A stretch of DNA of 60,908 nt from an uncultured Lachnospiraceae bacterium (GTDB lineage: Bacteria; Bacillota; Clostridia; Lachnospirales; Lachnospiraceae): assembly GCA_934292725.1 (NCBI GenBank), contig CAKQXY010000018.1:1-60908 (forward strand), in the 5' to 3' direction. Within the stretch, counting starts at the first letter, position 1, and every line of letters begins with the position of its first letter. The position numbers were made by a program, and so were the translations under genes. The notes under the pieces were generated by a model that saw only the letters and a program-made list of their open reading frames with translations, did not search any database and was not told where the DNA came from. Shown here in pieces: positions 9,161-17,311 of this stretch.

Positions 9161-10837
9161 TTATTTTTCCATCAATTCAAGATTTGCCTGATAATTAGAA
9201 ACCCTATATTCAGTATAAACATCCAGCCCAGCTGCCTGAACAGCAGCCTGAAGATTTACCCAATTCTGTTCAAATTCTTCATCTGTTGAAGACATAACAA
9301 CTAGCGGATAATACTGTTTCCATGCATCTTCAATTGCAGTTTTTGCCATTGTTACTTCATCGTTCATCACAAGTGTTTCAAAGAGAAGCGGAGTTCCATC
9401 TACAATTGTGTCTTCCATATTTTCAAGCATAATGCTCTTCCATGGATTTTCAGAATACCACATCTGATTCAACCATAAGCAATGCTCGCCATCTTCGAAA
9501 CGTCCCTGATATGCCATTGTTGCGAATACCCCTGAATCACCACCATAAATACCTGCTTCATTGTAATCCCATGTTTCTGAGATTAATTGCTCTTTAGCCT
9601 TCGGATCAATATCCCATGTACCATCATCATTCAATGTCCACTCAGTTGTATATGTTCCTGGATTTTTATAAGATTCTACTTCATTTGGCAGACCCCAATT
9701 TGTAAGAACTGTACCCAAATCCGTTGATACAAAATTAAGCCATTGCATAACGCCTTCTACATTCTCACATTTATCAGTAACAAAAGTCCATCTTCCTCCA
9801 GCATTATTCTTCACGGTAGCTGTTGCCTGCTTTGCATCTTCATCTTTAAATCCAACGCAAACATATGTTTCGTCAGAATCCCAATCTTCTTCTGTTGATT
9901 TCCAGACTTCTGATCCTCCATTCAGACCAATCCACCATCCACCAATCAAAGCAACTTCTCGTTTTTGAGAAACTTTTGTTTTAAGGTCATCCCACTCATC
10001 TGTAAATGAATCTGGATCCATTGTGCCAGTACGCCACCAATCATTGAAATATTTTGCCATTTTCTTTCCGGCTTCTGTTTCAGTCCAATATGTTAATGTT
10101 TTATCATCATTAACCTGCCAACCACGCTCTAAGCCCCAATATCCACCTAAATCTTCTGGCATTCCCTGACTGTACAAACCTAATGAATACCTTTTCTCAC
10201 CATCTTCTGCTGTTGAATTTTCTTCATAAATTTTCATTGCAGCATTATAAAAATCTTCTGGGGTCTTAATTGTGCTATAATCAATTTCTGCTGCTTTCAT
10301 TTCATCCAAACGCAAATGAGCTGAATAGTCTGGAAGATCCATCAAATTATAATATGTCATTGGCAAATAATAATATGCACCATCTTCATCTGCGTACAGT
10401 CCAAGCAGATCACCCAGACGATCTACCAAATCTGGACATGTCTCCTCATTTAAATAATCGGTCAGTTCTGCTACACGACCCTGATCAACAAAGCGTTGGC
10501 GCATTGTTGTTGATGCTCCTATAATCACATCTGGATACTCACCAGAAGCGAGCATTAAATTTAATTCTTCTTCTGCACTTCCATCCGTTGTACGAATTTC
10601 ATAATCAATATTAAAATTTTCCAGCAGGTACGCCTGCATATTTTTTATTCCCTGCTCAGCTTCTTCACCGATACTGAAATGATCATTTGCCAAAAATACA
10701 CTGATATTTAAAGTGTCTTCTGGAACTGTCCACCCAAATGCATCTGCTATAGTATTTTGCTCTGCTACTACTGGTACAGCCATACCTAAAACCATTGATG
10801 TTACTGGAACTATACCAAACATTTTTCTTAACTTCAT
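9161..10837 (-). CDS. Extracellular oligosaccharide-binding protein of the LplA type
   Basis: A substrate-binding subunit of 558 residues for the adjacent permeases, similar in size and layout to LplA-type binding proteins (an EYPDVIIGAS segment near 105, WxxxxGGWWIG near 300). A signal peptide is visible (KLRKMFGIVP to AVPVVA). There is no lipobox cysteine, which is unusual for a Gram-positive binding protein; it may be released, or anchored by its uncleaved signal. The start at 10837 was chosen because AAAAGGAGA lies just upstream. The open frame extends 24 codons further, but that stretch (MKFKYIIEPSRYR) is not signal-like. Regulation is probably through the neighbouring AraC protein and the inverted repeat at 10911-10949. 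Confidence 0.9.
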   Translation of the reverse strand: MKLRKMFGIVPVTSMVLGMAVPVVAEQNTIADAFGWTVPEDTLNISVFLANDHFSIGEEAEQGIKNMQAYLLENFNIDYEIRTTDGSAEEELNLMLASGEYPDVIIGASTTMRQRFVDQGRVAELTDYLNEETCPDLVDRLGDLLGLYADEDGAYYYLPMTYYNLMDLPDYSAHLRLDEMKAAEIDYSTIKTPEDFYNAAMKIYEENSTAEDGEKRYSLGLYSQGMPEDLGGYWGLERGWQVNDDKTLTYWTETEAGKKMAKYFNDWWRTGTMDPDSFTDEWDDLKTKVSQKREVALIGGWWIGLNGGSEVWKSTEEDWDSDETYVCVGFKDEDAKQATATVKNNAGGRWTFVTDKCENVEGVMQWLNFVSTDLGTVLTNWGLPNEVESYKNPGTYTTEWTLNDDGTWDIDPKAKEQLISETWDYNEAGIYGGDSGVFATMAYQGRFEDGEHCLWLNQMWYSENPWKSIMLENMEDTIVDGTPLLFETLVMNDEVTMAKTAIEDAWKQYYPLVVMSSTDEEFEQNWVNLQAAVQAAGLDVYTEYRVSNYQANLELMEK

Positions 10838-10910
10838 ACAATTGTCTCCTTTTATCTTTGTATTTTGTTTTCTGTATCTTGATGGCTCTATTATATATTT
10901 AAATTTCATA

Positions 10911-10949
10911 ATTTATCCATAGAATAATGTTTATCAAATATGGATAAAT
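10911..10949. promoter_or_regulatory. Perfect 10-bp inverted repeat in the binding-protein promoter region
   Basis: ATTTATCCAT and ATGGATAAAT face each other across 19 bp, upstream of the solute-binding-protein gene and just past the AraC stop. A TATAAT box lies downstream of it on the minus strand near 10890-10900. No T-tract follows, so an operator for the AraC protein is a better fit than a terminator. Confidence 0.45.
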
Positions 10950-10964
10950 GTCGGCATTCTTTTT

Positions 10965-11873
10965 TCATTTTTTCTCATTCTTTAAAATTTGTCTTCTGTA
11001 TTGTTGTGGAGATATACCAAAATATTTGCTAAATGCCCTTGAAAAATACAAAGAATCTTCAAATCCGCATGATGCTGCTACATTTTTAACAGAACGATTC
11101 GGATCTTGTAACATAATAGCGGCTCGCTGCATGCGCTTTTCTGTCAAATAACTTTTAATTGACATTCCTGTATCTTTTGAAAACAATTCTGACATATAAG
11201 AGCGATTTAAATGGAGACGATTTGCTAATTCCTGTATATTAATCTTTTCTGCAAACGATGTTTCAATAATCGAAATCAATGTTCGAGTATATTCGTGTTG
11301 CAGCAAATCATTCTTTTCAAATCCTGAAATAATCTGGTCATCATTTCGCCCCTCACTCAACAGCTGAAAAATCTCATAAATACAGCCATGTATTCCAAGT
11401 ACACCATCACCGCATTCTAAATACGTCTTAATATATCTTCGTATCTTTTTTAAAAGTCTAAATATCTCTTCTGTATTTGGTATTTGTATTACAATTATAT
11501 CATCGTTAATAAATCCAATATCCTTCATAATTTGAGGAGCCCAGCCTCCCTCAAAACCAATGTAAAAATATTCCCAAGGTGCACTTATTGAAGCTTCATA
11601 ATATGTGATCTGATGTGGACGTATTGCAAAAATCTGTGCTGCTCCTGCTTCATATTCCATATTTTCCACCTGAACAATTCCATTTCCTTTTACAACGAAG
11701 TGAAGTAACCAATGGTCACGAATCATTGGACCATACCCGTATCCACCATCTGTCTGATGCCATCCTACCTGAACAACCGACATTGGTAATTCTTCATTTT
11801 TATGCCCAAAATGGACAAAGCAATTCTTCTCTTGTATAGTTCCTTCTACACAGCGTTCTATATATTTCGCCAT
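10965..11873 (-). CDS. AraC-family transcriptional regulator
   Basis: A 302-residue regulator. The N-terminal cupin-like ligand-binding domain covers about residues 20-150 (GYGYGPMIRDHWLLHFV, APWEYFYIGFEGGWAP), and the C-terminal pair of helix-turn-helix motifs covers about 205-295 (INIQELANRLHLNRSYMSELF, then VKNVAASCGFEDSLYFSRAF with the closing GISPQQYRR). It is the likely activator of the downstream binding-protein/permease/GH36 genes, which are co-directional behind it. ATGGAGAAAA precedes the ATG. The ligand is presumably a sugar from this pathway, by context. Confidence 0.92.
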   Translation of the reverse strand: MAKYIERCVEGTIQEKNCFVHFGHKNEELPMSVVQVGWHQTDGGYGYGPMIRDHWLLHFVVKGNGIVQVENMEYEAGAAQIFAIRPHQITYYEASISAPWEYFYIGFEGGWAPQIMKDIGFINDDIIVIQIPNTEEIFRLLKKIRRYIKTYLECGDGVLGIHGCIYEIFQLLSEGRNDDQIISGFEKNDLLQHEYTRTLISIIETSFAEKINIQELANRLHLNRSYMSELFSKDTGMSIKSYLTEKRMQRAAIMLQDPNRSVKNVAASCGFEDSLYFSRAFSKYFGISPQQYRRQILKNEKK

Positions 11874-11905
11874 TTTTTCTCCATTTCATTTATTTGCTTT
11901 TAAGC

Positions 11906-11950
11906 AAAAATTGTCTGCTACGATACACAAAAGTATATCGCAACAGACAA
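11906..11950 (-). terminator. Intrinsic terminator after the Gx transporter gene
   Basis: On the minus strand arms TTGTCTG and CAGACAA, extended by an inner CGATA/TATCG match with one interruption, are followed by TTTTTG. It ends the ApbE-NusGII-Gx operon. Confidence 0.75.
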
Positions 11951-11969
11951 TCAAAATCAATATTTTATG

Positions 11970-12530
11970 TTATTCAAACCTCACCCTTAAGATCCTCTGC
12001 AGTCTCTTTGCACACACCTGGGCTGCCAATCCTGTAAAGCAGCCTGTAATCATTGCGCTGAGCATCAAAACAGGCAAATATGCCACTACGCTTATAGACT
12101 GTGTAATCACAATTGCTGCCAAAATTTGTCCGATATTATGGGCGGCAGCTCCGCACATGCTTATCAGCACTAGAAACTTTTTCTTAAGGAGCGCACTAAT
12201 AAGGCTCATGACAAGCCAGCACAAAACACCGCCAGACAAACTATAAAAAAATGAAATCATCTGTCCGCCAAACATACTTCCAAGAAGGATTCTCACGATC
12301 AGCACAAATAGTGCTTCCTTTGGTCCATATAAAACCAGTACAAGAAGTGTTACTATATTGGCTAGTCCAAGCTTGATTCCTGGAATCGGAACAATCGGAC
12401 CGATCATGGATTCTGCCGTAAAGATTGTAAGCGCAATCACTGAAAACATTGCAAGCGCTGTCATCTTTTTGATATCCATTTTATTTGCTTTCTCTGCTTT
12501 ATTCGTTTTATCTTTTTTCTTTGTTTCCAT
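11970..12530 (-). CDS. Gx transporter family membrane protein (EetB/Hpre_diP_synt_I type)
   Basis: A 186-residue membrane protein with five or six hydrophobic segments. The charged Lys-rich N-terminus (about 20 residues) is followed by the family motif GPIVPIPGIKLGLANIVTL near residue 47 and LGSMFGGQMISFFYSLSGG near 83. The family was historically mis-named heptaprenyl diphosphate synthase component I. In Listeria-type extracellular electron transfer loci a related protein (EetB, as I recall) sits beside a NusG-II protein (EetA) and an ApbE enzyme. The same three-gene order occurs here. The biochemical role is unsettled; a flavin or quinone-related membrane function is inferred from context. 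Confidence 0.85.
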   Translation of the reverse strand: METKKKDKTNKAEKANKMDIKKMTALAMFSVIALTIFTAESMIGPIVPIPGIKLGLANIVTLLVLVLYGPKEALFVLIVRILLGSMFGGQMISFFYSLSGGVLCWLVMSLISALLKKKFLVLISMCGAAAHNIGQILAAIVITQSISVVAYLPVLMLSAMITGCFTGLAAQVCAKRLQRILRVRFE

Positions 12531-12581
12531 TTTTGTTTATTCTTTCTTTCTCAAAAAATCAGACAGCTGCCATATATATAC

Positions 12582-12605
12582 AAGTTACGTACCGCATGGT
12601 AACTT
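12582..12605. other. Intercistronic hairpin between NusG-II and Gx genes
   Basis: Arms AAGTTAC and GTAACTT with a 10-nt loop in the 83-bp gap between two genes of one operon. There is no T-run, so an RNA stability or processing element is the most that can be said. Confidence 0.4.
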
Positions 12606-12613
12606 TATTGCCT

Positions 12614-12994
12614 CTAGTATGTCAGCACATCAAATTCATCATCCGTTTCTTCTGGTGCCGCCGTGATCACAAGATGATTTGGCAGACACACAATCGGAAG
12701 AGAACCTTTTCCTTTCCACACTGTATGCATACAAATCTTATCCGGGCAGCTCGCACCGCTCACATGAATCCCGTCTTTGTCTACAGTAATCTCATTCCAG
12801 TCTTCGCCATCTTCAATGCGAAATGTCTCTTCGTGATCAGTTGAAATAATTTTAATTAATTTGCCATTCTGATAAATTGCTGCGCTTGCCGATTCTTTTT
12901 TTGCCAGAAATTGGTGCGCAGTCCAGACCGCAGACAATATAAATATCAAACTTAGTATTGAAGCGATTATAATTGCTCGTTTCTTTTCGCTCAT
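12614..12994 (-). CDS. NusG domain II-containing membrane-anchored protein (EetA-like)
   Basis: A 126-residue protein with one N-terminal membrane anchor (AIIIASILSLIFILSAVW, residues 6-23) and an extracytoplasmic NusG-II beta domain. The domain has the family cysteine pattern GASCPDKICMHT followed by a third cysteine in LPIVCLPNHLVI near residue 105. It overlaps the apbE stop by four bases and is thus coupled to it. The family recurs beside ApbE, FMN-binding and Gx transporter genes in flavin-based electron-transfer loci. A structural or electron-relay role outside the membrane is inferred. It is not a transcription factor despite the domain name. Confidence 0.85.
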   Translation of the reverse strand: MSEKKRAIIIASILSLIFILSAVWTAHQFLAKKESASAAIYQNGKLIKIISTDHEETFRIEDGEDWNEITVDKDGIHVSGASCPDKICMHTVWKGKGSLPIVCLPNHLVITAAPEETDDEFDVLTY

Positions 12995-14034
12995 TCTTCC
13001 ACCTGTTCATACGAGGAATTTGTCAATGCAAACATATCTTTTAATCCATCTGTTACAATCACCTCTTTATCCTCAGTTACAAACACAGCCTCTGCCTGAT
13101 AAGTCTCTAGCAGCGACAGGCTGTCTTCATAACCAAGCACAAAGCATGCAGTAGACAGGCCATCGCTTAGCCATCCGTCATCGCAGACAATTGTGACGGA
13201 GATCAGCCCGCTCTCTGCCGGATATCCTGTCTTCGGATCTAAAATATGATGATAGCGCACACCATCTTCAATCACATATTTTTCGTAATCTCCAGATGTA
13301 GATATACTGCATGTTCCATCAATTGTTAGTGAACCAAGATACGATTCGCCATCTTCATTGCGTGGATTTGCAATGCCGATCTTCCACGGTTTTCCATCTG
13401 GCTTTTTTCCATACGTCAAAATACTTCCGCCAACAGATACCACTGCTGCGTCAGCATCTGTCTCTTCTAACATTTTTCGTGCTTCATCACATCCGATTCC
13501 TTTTCCGACTGCTCCAAGATCAATCTGCACACCATCTTTTAAAAACACTTCACCGTCACCCAGACTTATTTTTTCCCAACCGGTCTCTAAAAGAAGCTCT
13601 GTCAGCTCGCTTTTTGATGGAATATATGGATTGTCACTTTCCAGATTCCAAAGCTGCGACATGCGGCCTAATGTCGGATCAAATGCACCGCTGCTTTCTC
13701 TTGCAAGATCAAGCACATTTTCCAGATAGCCATATGTCCACTTTGATGGCATAACAGGCTCGTTCTCTGATGCATTTTCATTGATATTGGCAATATCGCT
13801 GCCTTCAATGCGCCATGATAAATATTTGTTTTCAATATCAGAAAGCATGTCCATAATATCTTTTGCAGTTCCATCCGAACCATAAACACGGACGCTGCAG
13901 TCTGTTCCCATTGCAGTATCTGTTATGCTCTCGCTGTCAGTCTTATCAGCCCAAACAAACTGTGTGCCAATGCATGAACAGACCATAACACAAGTTATTT
14001 TCAAAAGATTAGCAAAACTTTTCTTTCGATTCAT
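12991..14034 (-). CDS. apbE: FAD:protein FMN transferase
   Basis: Transfers FMN from FAD to a threonine of target proteins outside the cytoplasm. It has 347 residues from the start at 14034, chosen because AGAAAGGAAG precedes it and a signal sequence then follows (KKSFANLLKITCVMVCSCIG). Family motifs are TAMGTDCSVRVYG, the flavin-binding GAVGKGIGCDEARKML near 178, and the Mg2+/catalytic HHILDPKTGYPAESG near 260. A cysteine near residue 19-21 could be lipidated. The probable substrate is the FMN-binding domain encoded at 16152-17291, which carries the acceptor motif. It is first gene of a three-gene operon with the NusG-II and Gx transporter genes. Confidence 0.94.
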   Translation of the reverse strand: MNRKKSFANLLKITCVMVCSCIGTQFVWADKTDSESITDTAMGTDCSVRVYGSDGTAKDIMDMLSDIENKYLSWRIEGSDIANINENASENEPVMPSKWTYGYLENVLDLARESSGAFDPTLGRMSQLWNLESDNPYIPSKSELTELLLETGWEKISLGDGEVFLKDGVQIDLGAVGKGIGCDEARKMLEETDADAAVVSVGGSILTYGKKPDGKPWKIGIANPRNEDGESYLGSLTIDGTCSISTSGDYEKYVIEDGVRYHHILDPKTGYPAESGLISVTIVCDDGWLSDGLSTACFVLGYEDSLSLLETYQAEAVFVTEDKEVIVTDGLKDMFALTNSSYEQVEE

Positions 14035-14078
14035 GAAAATCTTCCTTTCTCTCATTTGTTGCTGTTCTATGTTCTGCA

Positions 14079-14116
14079 AAAAGGCTGGCTACTAGTCATA
14101 TGGCAGCCAGCCTTTT
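14079..14116 (-). terminator. Intrinsic terminator after the Tp47-like gene
   Basis: A 12-bp stem (AAAAGGCTGGCT / AGCCAGCCTTTT) followed on the minus strand by a T-run, between the Tp47-like gene and apbE. The apbE operon must therefore have its own promoter or depend on read-through. Confidence 0.8.
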
Positions 14117-14137
14117 GCTTACTATCTACTATTTCAA

Positions 14138-14169
14138 ATGATGTTGGGGTCAAAAGGTATTTTGCCCCC
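14138..14169. repeat. Dispersed hairpin element, copy 1
   Basis: A 32-base sequence beginning ATGATGTT, then arms GGGGTCAAAA and TTTTGCCCCC around a GGTA loop. A second copy at 27713-27744 is identical for the first 28 bases and differs at one position in the right arm. Both copies are intergenic and next to genes of unrelated function. Confidence 0.75.
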
Positions 14170-14185
14170 AACTGATATCCACGTA

Positions 14186-15703
14186 TTACTGTGCTGTTAC
14201 AGTTCCCTTTACTGCTGGATATCCAGTTGCTTCCAACTCGATCTCATAGGAATCGCTTCCGTCAAATACCTTAACGTTTCCATCCTGACCTTCAATTTCA
14301 GCATCCAGATTTATGCTTCCATCCTCATTGAATAAGATACCTGCAATGCCCTTTGCCTTTACTGGCTCGCCATTTACAGTAACACTTGTTACCTGTGCCG
14401 CATAGTCTGCACCAGTCAGTCCCTGCTCATTGTCTGCGATTACAACTGCATTATTTTCAATAGAAACACTGCCTTCTTCTAAGCCAGATTCAACAAGTGT
14501 GCTTGACTTCTTACTTGCATACTTGTCATCTGAGAAGGTAACTGTATAGCTGCCCGGCTTTAAATCACCGCTCAGAGTAATTACGTTGTCATCTACGCTG
14601 TAAAGTCCATCTTCTACGGCAGTACGTCCTGCTGCGACAGCCTCTACACTATAATCACTGTCATCTGGTGTTGTATATGTGATGTTGATTGCAGTGCCAT
14701 CCTTCTGGTAAGTAACACTCTCATCTGTTGTAATGGAATATTCTTCTCCAAGAAGCTCCTTGCAGTACAGATCAGTCTCAATAGAAATATCATCCTGGTC
14801 TGCCAGCATGTAAGTTACCTTTGTGATTGTCTTTCCCTGAATATCAGCAAAACGCTGCCATGACGGTGTATTTCCATGTGGCTCAGTCATCTCTTCTGCC
14901 GCAAATGCAATTTCATTTGCACGCAGCCATAAGTTATCCAAATGCTCAAGACCATAAATTTCTCCGTCAGATGTTTCAAGAAGTGCACCCTGAATATCTC
15001 CAGATTCGATCTCAAGGCCGTCAAAGTCGATTTGATAATTGCCCCATGTTGAAACTGTTGCAAAGGAAACTGTTACATTTTCTGCCTCTTTAGTTGTTCC
15101 AATTGTCTGGCTTAAGGTACCATCAGAATTGATTACCTTATACTCAGCCGGAACTTCTTCTGAGACTTCTTCAAGTGATGATACAAAATCAACAAGTGGG
15201 TTGCTGCACTCAGTACCAGCTTCGATTGCTGCCTTTACATCATCATACAATGTCTTTGGAATTGCCACATTTACACTAGATGGTCCTAAAATATCGGTTC
15301 CATCGCCATTCTGCTCAAAATAGCTTTTATCAAAGCGCTGAGATTTCTGGCTTGTCGCAGAAGTAACGGAATCATAAATACCTTCCTCACGAAGACCTGC
15401 AGCCGTTACCTTATCCTCTGCATCATACTGTCCAGCTGCTGCATCCTCAAGTGCTTCTGGCTGTACATGATTGATTTCTCCATAATAAAAATCTGCATAT
15501 GGAACATTAATCTTACCAAAGTAATATTCACTTGTCTCAATACTTACTGTCTGTGCCTCATCCTCTGCAGCAGAAGCTTCCTCTGTCTGTGCCTCGCTTG
15601 TTGCCGGTGTGCTCTCACTTTTTAAAACTCCTCCAAAAGCACTCATATTTCCTGCTGCTATTGTACTTGCCGCCAACACAGCTAATGCCATTTTTGTTCT
15701 CAT
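14186..15703 (-). CDS. Secreted protein with Tp47 penicillin-binding domain C-like region
   Basis: A 505-residue exported protein with a signal peptide (KMALAVLAASTIAAGNMSAF) and an acidic linker of about 30 residues. The following region (INVPYADFYYGEINHV near 64, then FGLEHLDNLWLRANEIAFA-like text near 250) resembles the C domain of the treponemal Tp47 family. The remaining C-terminal part looks like repeated beta-sandwich modules ending in EATGYPAVKGTVTAQ. No serine penicillin-binding motifs are evident, so the historical carboxypeptidase label should not be taken as its function. It lies between apbE and the divergent ferric-reductase-like gene, with an operator-like palindrome over its -10 box. 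That suggests co-regulation and perhaps metal or heme handling. Confidence 0.7.
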   Translation of the reverse strand: MRTKMALAVLAASTIAAGNMSAFGGVLKSESTPATSEAQTEEASAAEDEAQTVSIETSEYYFGKINVPYADFYYGEINHVQPEALEDAAAGQYDAEDKVTAAGLREEGIYDSVTSATSQKSQRFDKSYFEQNGDGTDILGPSSVNVAIPKTLYDDVKAAIEAGTECSNPLVDFVSSLEEVSEEVPAEYKVINSDGTLSQTIGTTKEAENVTVSFATVSTWGNYQIDFDGLEIESGDIQGALLETSDGEIYGLEHLDNLWLRANEIAFAAEEMTEPHGNTPSWQRFADIQGKTITKVTYMLADQDDISIETDLYCKELLGEEYSITTDESVTYQKDGTAINITYTTPDDSDYSVEAVAAGRTAVEDGLYSVDDNVITLSGDLKPGSYTVTFSDDKYASKKSSTLVESGLEEGSVSIENNAVVIADNEQGLTGADYAAQVTSVTVNGEPVKAKGIAGILFNEDGSINLDAEIEGQDGNVKVFDGSDSYEIELEATGYPAVKGTVTAQ

Positions 15704-15789
15704 AAATGATATCTCCTTCCTGATAAGGCATCTATCAGCTTCTGCTTGCTTTGATTTGCATACGCTGTAACTTTTTATTGCCGATGGCA

Positions 15790-15805
15790 GTTAGTATATT
15801 CTAAC
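15790..15805. promoter_or_regulatory. Palindromic operator candidate 1 (GTTAG-N6-CTAAC)
   Basis: The sequence is GTTAGTATATTCTAAC. It overlaps the -10 box (TATACT) of the minus-strand Tp47-like promoter, so a bound repressor would block that promoter. Confidence 0.65.
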
Positions 15806-15822
15806 ATAGTAATAAAAATCAA
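15793..15822 (-). promoter_or_regulatory. Promoter of the Tp47-like gene
   Basis: A -35 TTGATT and a -10 TATACT are separated by 18 bp on the minus strand. The transcription start would lie about 85 bases before the start codon. The -10 is inside operator candidate 1. Confidence 0.6.
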
Positions 15823-15900
15823 CACCCTTATTGAGAAAAAAAGATTATTTATATAAAAACAGCAATTTGACGTTTTTTATATATTTTATTGTGAGCCCAA

Positions 15901-15916
15901 GTTAGTTATTTCTAAC
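15901..15916. promoter_or_regulatory. Palindromic operator candidate 2 (GTTAG-N6-CTAAC)
   Basis: The sequence is GTTAGTTATTTCTAAC. It shares both five-base arms and the spacing with the sites at 15790 and 15978. Confidence 0.6.
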
Positions 15917-15977
15917 AATTTTAAATTATACTTTTTCTTTTATGTGAACTTCCTTTCTTTATTTTTGTCTATTTCTT

Positions 15978-15993
15978 GTTAGTTTATGCTAAC
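15978..15993. promoter_or_regulatory. Palindromic operator candidate 3 (GTTAG-N6-CTAAC)
   Basis: The sequence is GTTAGTTTATGCTAAC, about 40 bp upstream of the -35 of the plus-strand promoter. The arms resemble half-sites of DtxR/IdeR-type metal-responsive boxes. Confidence 0.6.
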
Positions 15994-16033
15994 TTCATGT
16001 CTTTTTTTCGTCTTTTTTGCGCTTCCTGTTTGC

Positions 16034-16062
16034 TTGTGATGTATTTTTTCTTATGTTACACT
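16034..16062 (+). promoter_or_regulatory. Promoter of the ferric-reductase-like gene
   Basis: TTGTGA and TACACT are separated by 17 bp. The leader would run about 80 bases to the start codon and includes the hairpin at 16080-16105. Confidence 0.5.
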
Positions 16063-16079
16063 ACATTTATGATACCGAT

Positions 16080-16105
16080 GTCAAAAGGCTTTCTGATCTT
16101 TTGAC
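16080..16105 (+). other. Leader hairpin of the ferric-reductase-like gene
   Basis: Arms GTCAAAAG and CTTTTGAC enclose a 10-nt loop in the 5' leader. The GTCAAAAGG core is the same as in the dispersed hairpin element at 14138 and 27713, so this may be a decayed relative. Confidence 0.5.
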
Positions 16106-16151
16106 CCTAAAATCTCATATAAATCGTATACACGGAGGTAATCAAATATCT

Positions 16152-17291
16152 ATGTTATTTATTTTTTCACTGATAATCGCATCAATCTTTGCACTGACTG
16201 CAAAATCCACGATCAAACGTCATCCGTATCCGTGGTACATCGGTGCACTTATGCTTACACTTTTTGTATCACTCTTTCCTTTTTCACGAAATCTTCCAGC
16301 GGCTATCACTTTTCTTCTTGATCTATTTCGCCGCGGTGCTCTTTCATGCGCACTCTGGTGTATTGTCATGTGGACAGGCGCCTTCTCTAACGGTTCTTGG
16401 CTGATTAAGCGACTTATGCCGGTGCGCGGTGAGCTTTCCATCTTTGCCGCAATGCTGACGCTTGGTCACAACATTGGCTATGGAAGAACTTATTTCGTGC
16501 GCTTCTTTACTGATGCATCCGCACTTCCTGCCAATCAATTTGCTGCCTGCATCATTACAATTATTCTTCTTATCATTATGATTCCGCTTACTATCCTTTC
16601 TTTTCCAAAGATTCGTAAGCGTATGAAAGCAAAAAAGTGGAAGCAGATCCAGCGCTTTGCTTACCTGTTTTACGCGCTGCTCTACCTCCACATTATGCTG
16701 TTATTTATTCCGCTTGCCAAAGATGGCAAGGATGGCTACTACCTTTCTGTAATTGTTTACACGGCAATTTTCCTTGGATATGCAATCTGTCGAATACGCA
16801 AATGGTATTTCCTAAAGAAAAAGCCAGAACACCGCCGCGAATTTACATCCATTTGCTTTGGGTTATTTCTTGCTGTTATGGTTATTATCTGCGCCGTTTC
16901 AAGCCCAAAAGATACTATAGCTGATGGCAATTCAAATACAGAAATGACTAAAAATACAACTATCGAATCTGAGATTGTTTCCACAGAGGTTTCTCAATCT
17001 TTTGATGACACGACTCTCACCGATGGCGTTTATGAGGGAAAAGCCTACGGCTATGATGGCGCGGTAAAGGCAACAGTCACAATCAAGAACGGCAAAATCA
17101 CTGATATCTCATGCAGCAGTGCTGAGAGTGACCTGTGGTACTTCGATAAATGCAAAGACAAGGTTGTTTCTGAAATTCTTGAAGCACAAAATACTGATGT
17201 TGATGCAGTTTCCGGCGCAACCTACAGCTCAAATGGTATCAAAAAGGCTGTGTTTGATGCATTAAAACAGGCTGGATTCCAAGCAAACTAA
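16152..17291 (+). CDS. Ferric-reductase-like membrane protein with C-terminal FMN-binding domain
   Basis: Predicted electron-transfer protein of 379 residues. About seven membrane segments form a ferric-reductase-like (MsrQ-type) domain, with possible heme-ligand histidines in TLGHNIGYG (near 110) and LHIMLLF (near 180). A linker of about 50 polar residues follows, then an extracytoplasmic FMN-binding domain with the flavinylation motif DAVSGATYSS, where T357 is the expected covalent FMN site. The ApbE enzyme across the divergent region is the likely modifier. Start at 16152: CGGAGGT lies 12 bases before it; the frame is open 45 codons further but that stretch spans the promoter. Electrons probably pass outward from a membrane donor to an extracellular acceptor. 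Confidence 0.88.
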   Translation: MLFIFSLIIASIFALTAKSTIKRHPYPWYIGALMLTLFVSLFPFSRNLPAAITFLLDLFRRGALSCALWCIVMWTGAFSNGSWLIKRLMPVRGELSIFAAMLTLGHNIGYGRTYFVRFFTDASALPANQFAACIITIILLIIMIPLTILSFPKIRKRMKAKKWKQIQRFAYLFYALLYLHIMLLFIPLAKDGKDGYYLSVIVYTAIFLGYAICRIRKWYFLKKKPEHRREFTSICFGLFLAVMVIICAVSSPKDTIADGNSNTEMTKNTTIESEIVSTEVSQSFDDTTLTDGVYEGKAYGYDGAVKATVTIKNGKITDISCSSAESDLWYFDKCKDKVVSEILEAQNTDVDAVSGATYSSNGIKKAVFDALKQAGFQAN

Positions 17292-17311
17292 TCAGGCACA
17301 CACAAAGTAAA

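Larger units (their letters stand above)
15704..16151. other. Divergent regulatory region (448 bp) of the flavin electron-transfer genes
   Basis: No gene is seen here. It holds three GTTAG-N6-CTAAC palindromes, a minus-strand promoter for the Tp47-like gene, a plus-strand promoter for the ferric-reductase-like gene and a hairpin in the plus-strand leader, each listed separately. Confidence 0.8.

Noticed and set aside
16017..16151. 45-codon N-terminal extension of the ferric-reductase-like gene
   Set aside because: It spans the promoter and leader hairpin; CGGAGGT is placed for the 16152 start.
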